64,000 nt of DNA, taken from NCBI RefSeq assembly GCF_022867865.1, contig NZ_JALIEC010000005.1, positions 186,001 to 250,000 of the forward strand, read 5' to 3'. The stretch is from Phaeobacter sp. J2-8. Lineage in GTDB: Bacteria > Pseudomonadota > Alphaproteobacteria > Rhodobacterales > Rhodobacteraceae. Position numbers and translations under genes: made by a program. Under the pieces are notes generated by a model that had not been told where the DNA came from, searched no databases, and was given only the letters and a program-made list of their open reading frames with translations. Of this stretch, positions 57,338 through 64,000 are shown piece by piece. Each line of letters opens with the position of its first letter. The stretch's first letter is position 1.

Positions 57338-57809
57338 TGTCGCTGGCGACGGATCTGTTGGCTGCGGCCCGCGCCGCCGGGGCCACCGTGACCTGTGCCG
57401 AAAGCTGCACCGGCGGCATGGTTGCCGCCGCCATCACCGATGTGGCGGGATCATCGGCAATATTCGAACGGGGCTTTGTCACCTATTCCAATGCCGCCAA
57501 ACAGGACATGTTGGGCGTGTCCCCCAAGACCCTGACGGTATTTGGCGCGGTATCGGAACAAGTGGCGATCGAAATGGCCGAAGGCGCGCGCGCCGCCGCA
57601 GATGCGAGTGCCGCTGTTTCGATCTCTGGCATTGCCGGACCCGGCGGGTCAGAGTTCAAACCCGAGGGCCGAGTTGTTTCGCGGTGGCAGATGCCCATGG
57701 CACCACCGCACAGACGGTCGAATTCGGGGCCCTGGGCCGGGAAAACGTGCGCGCCGCCGCCCGCGATCATGCGCTTGGCCTGCTTCTGCATATTCTGCGC
57801 AACAATTAA
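57337..57809 (+). pseudogene. pncC: CinA-C / nicotinamide-nucleotide amidase, frame broken
   Basis: Codes for the CinA C-terminal family amidase that returns NMN to the NAD cycle. The first 112 codons carry A-E-S-C-T-G-G near residue 21 and S-G-I-A-G-P-G-G near 98. After G-R-V at 57667-57675 one base is missing: the expected C-F-A-V-A-D-A-H-G and the family ending L-L-L-H-I-L-R-N-N are intact in the next frame, with a stop at 57807-57809. Without repair the frame runs on to 57951 with non-homologous residues. Confidence 0.88.
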
Positions 57810-57953
57810 TCTTTATCCGATTTTTTCGCGCAATATTAAGGCATACATGAATCGCGGCCCATTTGTGCGCCGCTTCGGTCAGTTGCTGCTTTTTTTTGCA
57901 CCTCCGGTACGCTTTCTGCCCCCGAAAGTGGCCAATCAGGAGGATTCTTAGGG

Positions 57954-59135
57954 ATGAATGGTGCCGATACAGCCTGGATCATAGTTGCAACCGCGCTGGT
58001 CCTTTTCATGACATTGCCGGGGCTTGCCCTGTTTTATGGCGGGCTTGTGCGTGCGCGCAATGTGCTGAGTGTCTTCATGCATTGCTATGCGATTGCCTGC
58101 TTGATGAGCATTCTTTGGTTCGTTGCCGGGTATTCTATCGCTTTTGGCGGCGGTGACAGCGGCTATTGGGGTGGTTTGGACAAACTTCTGCTGCTTGGCA
58201 TGACGACCGAGGATCTGTCCGGCACCCTGCCCGAGATTTTGTTCTTTGCCTTTCAGATGACCTTCGCGATCATCACCCCGGCGCTGATTGTCGGGGCCTA
58301 TGTCGAACGGGTTGGTTTTGGCTTTGTCCTGACATTTTCCGGGCTTTGGATGCTGCTTTGTTATGCACCTGTGGTGCATTGGATCTGGGGCGGCGGAATG
58401 CTGGCCGATGGGGGCATCTTTGGCGAGGATGGCGTCAAGGACTTTGCCGGCGGCATTGTGGTGCATGAAACGGCGGGTCTTGCGGCCCTGATCCTGGCAG
58501 TGTTCCTTGGGCCACGCCGCAACCGGACCACACCACCGCACAATCCCGGTTACGTGATGATCGGCGCGGCGATGCTTTGGGTCGGTTGGTTCGGCTTCAA
58601 CGGCGGATCGCAATTGGCCGCCGATGGCGGCGCGGCAATGGCGCTGACCGTGACGCATATCTCGGCGGCGACCGCATCGCTGACCTGGGCGCTTTGGGAA
58701 AAGATCAAATTTGGCAAATCTTCCCTGGTGGGTCTGGTCACCGGCACCATCGCGGGCCTTGCGTCGATTACACCTGCCAGCGGCTTTGTTGGCCCAGTTG
58801 AGGCGCTGATCATTGGCGCAATTGCCGGGGTGCTGTGTCAGGAGGCGGTGAACTTCATCCGCAACGCGCTCAAGATTGACGACACCCTGGACGTCTTTGC
58901 GGTGCACGGCGTTGGCGGCATCTTTGGCACGATCATGATTGCGGTCTTTGGTGCGGGCAGCTTTGTTGCCCAGCTCGGCTCTCTGGCTATTGTGGGCGTG
59001 TTTACAACAGTGGTCACCGTGGTGCTGATCTATGTGGTCAAGGCCATCACGCCGCTGCGGGTCGATGAAGAGACCGAGACCAACGGGCTCGACATGGCGG
59101 TACATGGCGAACGGGCCTATGACCACGCCAGCTAG
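57954..59135 (+). CDS. amtB: Ammonium transporter
   Basis: A 393-residue Amt-family channel with eleven membrane helices. Family marks: A-L-F-Y-G-G-L-V-R near residue 26, the F-A-F-Q-M-T-F-A gate region near 97, F-A-G-G-I-V-V-H near 162 with the pore histidine, and V-H-G-V-G-G-I-F-G near 322 with the second. No signal peptide and no glnK neighbour. AGGAGG lies before the ATG. Control by the Ntr system encoded 4-8 kb away is plausible but not shown. Confidence 0.95.
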   Translation: MNGADTAWIIVATALVLFMTLPGLALFYGGLVRARNVLSVFMHCYAIACLMSILWFVAGYSIAFGGGDSGYWGGLDKLLLLGMTTEDLSGTLPEILFFAFQMTFAIITPALIVGAYVERVGFGFVLTFSGLWMLLCYAPVVHWIWGGGMLADGGIFGEDGVKDFAGGIVVHETAGLAALILAVFLGPRRNRTTPPHNPGYVMIGAAMLWVGWFGFNGGSQLAADGGAAMALTVTHISAATASLTWALWEKIKFGKSSLVGLVTGTIAGLASITPASGFVGPVEALIIGAIAGVLCQEAVNFIRNALKIDDTLDVFAVHGVGGIFGTIMIAVFGAGSFVAQLGSLAIVGVFTTVVTVVLIYVVKAITPLRVDEETETNGLDMAVHGERAYDHAS

Positions 59136-59160
59136 GGATCACGCCAGTTAAAGACAAGGC

Positions 59161-59212
59161 GGGGGCCAGCCCCCGTCCCTGCGGGACTCCCCCGGGATAT
59201 TGGTGAACAGAA
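59161..59212. repeat. GC-rich Rhodobacterales-type intergenic repeat, copy 2
   Basis: GGGGGCC-AGCCCCC, then GTCCCTGCGGGAC, then CCCCCGGGATATT and a purine-rich end. It shares the first stem, the CCCCCGGGATATT block and the ending style with 29987-30060. It lies right after amtB and before that gene's terminator. Confidence 0.65.
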
Positions 59213-59213
59213 G

Positions 59214-59236
59214 AAGGGCCCTGCGGGGTCCTTTTT
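59214..59236 (+). terminator. Intrinsic terminator of amtB
   Basis: An 8-base-pair stem (one G-U pair) AAGGGCCC/GGGTCCTT with a TGCG loop, followed by TTT, 79 bases past the amtB stop. Confidence 0.7.
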
Positions 59237-59268
59237 ACATGGGACGGATTCTTGACCTGGGTCAGATT

Positions 59269-59733
59269 TCAGGTTGATCCGGTGGTGCCATAAAGCGCGG
59301 CGGCGCGGGTTTCAAAGGCGCGCACGATGCGGTGCATGGCTTCGTTGAACACCACACCGATGATCTTTTGCAGGATCGCATTCTTGAATTCGAAATCAAC
59401 AAAGAAGGACACGTCGCAGCCACCGGTTGGCGTGTCGGCGAAGCCCCAGTTGGATTTCATGTATTTGAACGGGCCGTCGAGATATTCTGTGTCGATCTTG
59501 CGGGCCTCGGGCCAGAGCACAACGCGGCTGCCGAATTTTTCGCGAAACACCTTGAAGGAAATCACCAGATCCGCCTCCAACAGAGTGGATGCGTCGGCTT
59601 GTGCCACCTCGCGCCGGATGCGGGCCGCGGCGCACCACGGCAGAAATTCGGGGTAACGCCCCACATCAGCCACCAAATCGTACATCTGTTGCGCGGTATA
59701 CGGCAGGTGGCGGGTTTCGGAATGGGTTGGCAT
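59269..59733 (-). CDS. COQ10/RatA-type START domain protein
   Basis: A 154-residue polyketide-cyclase/START fold protein. The family start H-L-P-Y-T-A-Q-Q-M-Y-D-L-V-A-D-V and P-E-F-L-P-W-C near residue 28 are clear. In alphaproteobacteria this group is closest to COQ10, a ubiquinone-binding protein of respiration. The E. coli homologue was named RatA, a ribosome-association toxin, but there is no antitoxin partner here. It converges with amtB. Confidence 0.88.
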   Translation of the reverse strand: MPTHSETRHLPYTAQQMYDLVADVGRYPEFLPWCAAARIRREVAQADASTLLEADLVISFKVFREKFGSRVVLWPEARKIDTEYLDGPFKYMKSNWGFADTPTGGCDVSFFVDFEFKNAILQKIIGVVFNEAMHRIVRAFETRAAALYGTTGST

Positions 59734-59806
59734 AGGGCCCCGGATTTGTCATGACAATTGCGGGGCCGGTGTCGCCCTTTGATCCAGGAATTTCAAGGGG
59801 TGGCCC

Positions 59807-60349
59807 ATGACCGAACGACCATATGTGATAGATCAGATGATCTCGGCCAAGGCCATTGCGGCCCGAATTGAAGAGTTGTGCCGCGACATCCGAACCGAAT
59901 TCAGCACATCGGAAAAGATTGTTGTGGTTGGGCTTTTGCGCGGATCTTTCGTGTTCATTGCCGATCTGGTGCGCGAGCTGGACATGTCGGTCGAGGTCGA
60001 TTTCATCGAAGCGTCCTCTTATGGTGATGCAATGGAATCCAGCCGCGAGGTCCGCATTCTGAAAGATCTGCGCGGGGCGATCGAGGGGCGTGATGTGTTG
60101 GTGGTCGAAGACATCGTTGATACCGGGCACACGCTACACCATGTGATCAACCTGTTGTTGTCGCGCAATCCAGCAAAGCTGCGATCAATTGCCTTGCTGG
60201 ACAAGCCGACCCGGCGCGAGGTTGATTTCCGTGCCGATTGGATTGGTTTTGAAATCCCGGATGAATTTGTCGTCGGGTATGGCATCGACTTTGCCCAGCG
60301 CAATCGCAATCTGCCCTATATCGGCAAGGTGCGGTTTACCGGCGAATAG
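59807..60349 (+). CDS. hpt: Hypoxanthine phosphoribosyltransferase
   Basis: A 180-residue purine salvage enzyme. The PRPP-binding motif [13 protein letters not shown] is near residue 97, and G-L-L-R-G-S-F-V-F near 42 is the flexible PPi loop. It starts [12 protein letters not shown], typical for the family. It is divergent from the COQ10-like gene. Confidence 0.95.
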   Translation: MTERPYVIDQMISAKAIAARIEELCRDIRTEFSTSEKIVVVGLLRGSFVFIADLVRELDMSVEVDFIEASSYGDAMESSREVRILKDLRGAIEGRDVLVVEDIVDTGHTLHHVINLLLSRNPAKLRSIALLDKPTRREVDFRADWIGFEIPDEFVVGYGIDFAQRNRNLPYIGKVRFTGE

Positions 60350-60520
60350 CGGCGGTTTGGGCGCGTGGGCTGCGGTTTGGGCCTGGCCATTGTGTTGGGC
60401 TAGGCCACTGTGCAGGACCGGGCCGTTAACTTGATCCGGGTCGCGAATTTGAACCAGCCCGCGAAACGCGTTAGGTCTTGGTCAGCCGGAGGTTCGCGGC
60501 GTCACACAGGATTTGGTGCA

Positions 60521-60700
60521 ATGCATTGGCTGCTACGCATGTCGCGATGGGCGCGCAATCCGCCTTCGGCCCGCAAGGTGATGTTGGTTTTCGGGGTGAT
60601 TGCCGCCTGTCTGGTACTCTATGCGATTGAAAAATGGATTGGCTGGCCGGATGCTCTGACCGCAGAGCGTCTGCCGCGCCGGGGGATCATCGGCCAATAA
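60521..60700 (+). CDS. Small single-span membrane protein (59 aa)
   Basis: A 59-residue protein with a basic N-terminus (R-M-S-R-W-A-R-N-P-P-S-A-R-K) and one membrane helix at about residues 20-37, then E-K-W-I-G-W-P and a basic end. AGGA lies 10 bases before the ATG at 60521; the frame is open to 60410 without conserved sequence. I recall similar small proteins in other Rhodobacterales but no function. Confidence 0.6.
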   Translation: MHWLLRMSRWARNPPSARKVMLVFGVIAACLVLYAIEKWIGWPDALTAERLPRRGIIGQ

Positions 60701-60750
60701 CGCCATGGATCTATGGGCCCATGGCGTCGGCGGTCTTTGGCCTGCGAAAC

Positions 60751-61608
60751 TTATGGCCCGCGAAGCCGGTCCGCCGCAGCGATCAGCACGGAACCAACCA
60801 CCGTCATGACCCGCTGCATCCCGGGCGAGTCAGCCAGATCGCGGTGGCACAGAACCCAGATCGGACTGCGCATGGCCGACAATCCGACCTGCATCGGCTG
60901 CAACCCCGGATCCCCCTGCGCCAGAATATGCGGCAGGATCGCAATGCCCTGCCCCGCCAGGGCCATCGCCCGCAGCGCCACAAAGCTGTCGGCGCAGGCG
61001 ACAATGTCCTCCGGCGCCACATGTTCCGACATCCATTGCGCCGGGGTTGCCCGCACCAATGGCCCGGCAAGTCCCAGCCAATGGCGAACCGCCCCGTCGC
61101 GGGCATAAGCGCCAAAGCCCAGTTCGGCCACGCTGTCCCCCGCCATATCCGCTGGGCGCGCCAAAGCCGGGCGCACGGCAACATCCGCCTGCAGCCGCGC
61201 CATATCCAAATGGGCATTGCTCGACATCAGGGAAATCCGTTGAGGTGCCAGATCCCGGCTAATCCCCGCCAAACCCGCCGCCAGAACCGTGGTGCAGAAA
61301 GTATCAGTCGAGGTCAGCCGCAACGTATCGCCCAACCCGCCGCCGCCATCGCGCATCAAATGGCTGACCCGCCGCAAGGCAAGCGCCGCTTTTCGCGCCG
61401 CATCGATCACATGTGCGCGATCCGGGCGCAGCTGATAGCCTTGGTGTGTGCGCTCAAAGACTTGGGCGCCGTGGCTGTCCTCGAACGCGGCGACATGGCG
61501 CAAAACCGTTGCATGATTGACCCCAAGCGCCCGCGCGGCGGCGCTGACCGACCCGGTTTCCGCCACGCTCAGCACATAGCGCAGATCATCCCAGCTAGCG
61601 TTGTGCAT
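60751..61608 (-). CDS. LysR family transcriptional regulator
   Basis: A 285-residue LysR-type regulator. The winged helix is in residues 1-62 (L-R-Y-V-L-S-V-A-E-T-G-S-V-S-A-A-A-R-A-L-G) and the substrate domain follows from about 90. It resembles the subgroup annotated as GcvA- or CbbR-unlike general regulators; the inducer is unknown. Its start is 96 bases from the divergent cytochrome c' gene, the usual layout for a regulator and its target. Confidence 0.9.
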   Translation of the reverse strand: MHNASWDDLRYVLSVAETGSVSAAARALGVNHATVLRHVAAFEDSHGAQVFERTHQGYQLRPDRAHVIDAARKAALALRRVSHLMRDGGGGLGDTLRLTSTDTFCTTVLAAGLAGISRDLAPQRISLMSSNAHLDMARLQADVAVRPALARPADMAGDSVAELGFGAYARDGAVRHWLGLAGPLVRATPAQWMSEHVAPEDIVACADSFVALRAMALAGQGIAILPHILAQGDPGLQPMQVGLSAMRSPIWVLCHRDLADSPGMQRVMTVVGSVLIAAADRLRGP

Positions 61609-61704
61609 AAAAACGCACCCGATTTGCAGCGATAAAGAATATGTTTGTCATCTGCGCCATGCATACTAACCTCGGATCTAGCCACCAACACCAGGAAGGT
61701 AGTG

Positions 61705-62160
61705 ATGAAGAAGCTTGTAACACTTGTTGCCGCGACGGCAATTCTGGCCGGCACGGCCGCCACCGCGCAAGACTACAAAAAAGAGATCAAGGCCCGTCAG
61801 GGTTTGATGCAGGTGATCGCGCTGAACCTTGGCACGCTTGGCGCCATGGCCAAGGGCCAAATGGAATACGACGCTGCGGTTGCCACCGCCGCCGGTGAAT
61901 CGCTGCAGGGCGTTTCGATGGTCCACTTTGCGTCGCTGTTTCCCGAAGGGTCCGATGGCGGCATGATCGATGGCACCACGGCCAAAGACACCATTGCTGG
62001 CGACGTGGACGGCTTTAACGCCAAATGGGAGGCCTTTGGCCTTGCGGCGACCAAAGCTGCAACCGAAGCGGGCAATGGACAAGAGGCGGTTGGCCCGATC
62101 CTTGGGGCGCTTGGCGCCACATGTTCGGACTGCCACAAGTCTTTCCGCATTCCGCAGTAA
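61705..62160 (+). CDS. Cytochrome c' (periplasmic)
   Basis: A 151-residue exported cytochrome of the four-helix c'/c556 type. It has a signal peptide (residues 1-21, ending A-T-A-Q) and a single C-terminal heme site C-S-D-C-H-K-S-F-R near residue 142. Such proteins bind NO or transfer electrons. AGGAAGG precedes the ATG at 61705. The next gene, a diheme cytochrome, starts 9 bases later, so they are co-transcribed. Confidence 0.92.
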   Translation: MKKLVTLVAATAILAGTAATAQDYKKEIKARQGLMQVIALNLGTLGAMAKGQMEYDAAVATAAGESLQGVSMVHFASLFPEGSDGGMIDGTTAKDTIAGDVDGFNAKWEAFGLAATKAATEAGNGQEAVGPILGALGATCSDCHKSFRIPQ

Positions 62161-62169
62161 TTGGATAAA

Positions 62170-63078
62170 ATGTCTAAATTCCTCAAATTGCTGATCCCGG
62201 CCGCGATCGTTGCGGCCGGGGTCGGATGGGTCGCCACTGCGCCGCAAACCGTGGCCAGTGACGCATTTGCCGATGCCACGGGTGATGTCGAACGGGGCAA
62301 ACAGGTGTTTACTGCCGCCGGTTGTGCGTCCTGTCATGCGGCCCCGGGGGCCAGTGGCGCCGACAAACTGGTTCTGTCGGGGGGCCAGGAGTTCCCGTCG
62401 CCTTTTGGTACCTTCATTGCGCCAAACATTTCGCCCGATGCGCAACGGGGCATCGGCGATTGGCAGATGCGTGACCTCGCCAATGCCCTGCTGCACGGGG
62501 TATCGCCCGAAGGTCAGCATTATTACCCGGCATTTCCCTTTACGTCTTATGCCCGGATGGATGATCGTGATATCGTCGATCTTTGGGCCTATATGCAGAC
62601 CCTGCCGCCCAGTTCCGACGCATCGCAGGACCACAATGTCGGCTTTCCCTTCAATATCCGCCGCGCGCTTGGCGGTTGGAAAATGCTGTTCCTCAACACG
62701 GATTGGGTGATGGACGGCAATGACCTTGGCCCGGATCTGACCCGTGGTCGCTATCTGGTCGAGGCGCTGGGCCATTGTGCAGAATGTCATACGCCACGCA
62801 ACGTGCTTGGCGGATTGGATCGCGGGCAATGGATGGCCGGTGCCCCGGACCCATCCGGAACCGGCACAATCCCGGCACTTACCCCGGACAAGCTGACCTG
62901 GTCCGCCCAGGACATCGCCTATTATCTGGAAACCGGCTTCACCCCGGACTTTGACAGCGCCGGTGGTCATATGGCCAATGTGGTGGCCAATACCGGACAG
63001 CTGAGTAGCGAAGACCGTGCCGCAATTGCCGCATATGTCAAAGCATTGCCGATGCCGGACACAGCAGATGCCGGGTGA
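62170..63078 (+). CDS. Diheme cytochrome c
   Basis: A 302-residue exported cytochrome with an N-terminal signal or membrane anchor (residues 4-29) and two heme sites: C-A-S-C-H near residue 54 and C-A-E-C-H near 197. Two class I cytochrome domains in tandem resemble the cytochrome subunits of periplasmic alcohol or gluconate dehydrogenases, but no dehydrogenase is adjacent. It may accept electrons with the cytochrome c' partner. The start at 62170 is preferred; a TTG at 62161 is possible. Confidence 0.9.
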   Translation: MSKFLKLLIPAAIVAAGVGWVATAPQTVASDAFADATGDVERGKQVFTAAGCASCHAAPGASGADKLVLSGGQEFPSPFGTFIAPNISPDAQRGIGDWQMRDLANALLHGVSPEGQHYYPAFPFTSYARMDDRDIVDLWAYMQTLPPSSDASQDHNVGFPFNIRRALGGWKMLFLNTDWVMDGNDLGPDLTRGRYLVEALGHCAECHTPRNVLGGLDRGQWMAGAPDPSGTGTIPALTPDKLTWSAQDIAYYLETGFTPDFDSAGGHMANVVANTGQLSSEDRAAIAAYVKALPMPDTADAG

Positions 63079-63131
63079 TTACCTAGAATCGGTGTAAGCT
63101 TTCCCCACATCCGCATGTTCTGGGGGGAGCT

Positions 63132-64000
63132 ATGCACGTCGTGATTGCCGGGGCGGGCCGACCGGTCTTACTGCTGCGGTGGAACTGGCGCGCCTTGGGG
63201 CGCGGGTCACCACACTTGAATCGCGTGACGGCCCGTCGCATCTGTCGCGCGCTGTCGGGCTGCAACCGCGCTCACTTGAAATCCTGCGCCCCTCGGGTGT
63301 CGCCGATGCAATCCTGGCCGAGGCAATTGCCTTCTCCGGCGTGTCTGTTCACCTCCGTGCCGAGGAAATCGCCCGCCTGCCGCTGGGCTTCGACACTGCC
63401 AGCCGCATTTGGGGGCTGGCGCAGGACCGCACCGAATCCCATCTGGAAACCGCCCTGACCCATTATGGCGAAATCGTCAGATACGGCGTCGCCTTTCAGG
63501 GATTGCAGCAAACCCCCGACGGGGTCGAGATCGAGACCAGCGACGGCATGTTGCATGCGGATTACCTGATCGGGGCCGATGGCGTCAGAAGCAGCGTGCG
63601 CGCCGCGCTGGGGCTTGATTTCCCCGGCCACGACCTGCCCGGTCTGTGGTCGATTGCCGATGTCGAGGCCGAGAATTGGCGCGATCCAACAAGGTTTCAG
63701 ATTTTCCTGCTCGACGGTGGTGACGTGTTGGTGGTCGCCCCGCTGGAGGAAAACCGGTTTCGGGTCATTTCCTCACGCGAAGATGCGCTGGGCGCGCTAC
63801 CGGTCAAGATGGATGTGCGCCGCGTGCACCGCAAAGGCAGCTTTCCCATTTCAATCCGCCAAGTGCAAACATACCAGCGTGACCGGGTGTTTCTGGCCGG
63901 GGACGCGGCGCATTGCCATTCCCCGGTTGGCGGCCGCGGCATGAACCTCGGCATGGCCGACGCCGCAGATCTTGCACATAGAATCATGACCAAGGCCACC
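63132..64000 (+). pseudogene. FAD-dependent monooxygenase, frame broken, partial at window edge
   Basis: A PHBH-type flavin monooxygenase running off the right edge. The first nine codons give M-H-V-V-I-A-G-A-G, then one C is missing at 63158-63159. In the next frame the expected P-T-G-L-T-A-A-V-E-L-A of the FAD loop follows, and the rest is intact: Y-L-I-G-A-D-G-V-R-S near residue 140 and F-L-A-G-D-A-A-H near 258. It probably hydroxylates an aromatic ring. The substrate and C-terminus are not visible. Confidence 0.85.

Noticed and set aside
57948-59126. Long minus-strand open frame antisense to amtB
   Set aside because: Shadow frame; the plus strand has all Amt motifs.
59269-59733. RatA toxin of a toxin-antitoxin pair
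   Set aside because: No RatB-like or other antitoxin gene is next to it; COQ10-like function is more likely.

Overview
This 64 kb window looks like chromosome of a marine alphaproteobacterium of the order Rhodobacterales (Roseobacter group). The coding strands are GC-rich. The gene orders are typical of that order: a gene transfer agent (GTA) cluster, sciP-ctrA, the dusB(nifR3)-ntrB-ntrC-ntrY-ntrX-trkA-trkH-hfq-hflX run, ccmABCD, fabD-fabG-acpP-fabF-mltG, and a fused ispDF. I saw no rRNA, tRNA, CRISPR array, transposase or integrase.

Layout. 1-7463 (minus): the head and head-tail half of an RcGTA-like cluster, g1 (small terminase) to g10.1, running out of the window at its left end. 7464-8002: GTA upstream region with a terminator-like hairpin in the leader. 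8003-9061: a small membrane protein and a MerR/carboxymuconolactone decarboxylase-like pair. 9243-14022 (minus): fatty-acid synthesis genes and mltG. 14783-16024 (plus): rpsF-rpsR-rplI. 16086-16655: gene-free region holding an unexplained plus-strand terminator. 16656-23687: tig, hisI, an IscU-like scaffold, a 40-codon SOS-type small gene missed by ordinary length cut-offs, recG and ligA. 23760-24851: ctrA and its inhibitor sciP. 24974-36149: mnmA (frame broken), a heme-dependent demethylase-family protein, a glycerophosphodiesterase, a hydrolase-OsmC fusion, an ATP-grasp protein, purB, an isolated fliG, a DMT transporter and a DUF1223 protein. 36384-43711: acnA, ccmDCBA, hflX, hfq. 43841-55566 (minus): trkH, trkA, two exported proteins, ntrX, ntrY (frame broken), ntrC, ntrB, dusB. 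55728-59135 (plus): ispDF, pgpA, cinA/pncC (frame broken), amtB. 59269-64000: COQ10/RatA-like protein, hpt, a LysR regulator divergent from two cytochromes c, and a partial FAD monooxygenase (frame broken).

How parts fit. Nitrogen control (two Ntr pairs) shares the window with an ammonium channel. CtrA and SciP are the regulators that, in relatives, connect cell cycle, motility and GTA production, and both fliG and the GTA cluster are present here. recG and ligA sit beside a candidate LexA-controlled small membrane protein.

Quality note. Four conserved genes (mnmA near 25070, ntrY near 51032, cinA near 57674, FAD monooxygenase near 63158) are each broken by a single small indel, and at least two of these are homopolymer contractions. 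Sequencing error is the simplest explanation. The strongest leads are the LexA-box small protein (19254-19458), the intrinsic terminator in the GTA leader (7512-7546), a GNRA-capped hairpin after the capsid gene (2412-2435), and the orphan terminator at 16507-16540.
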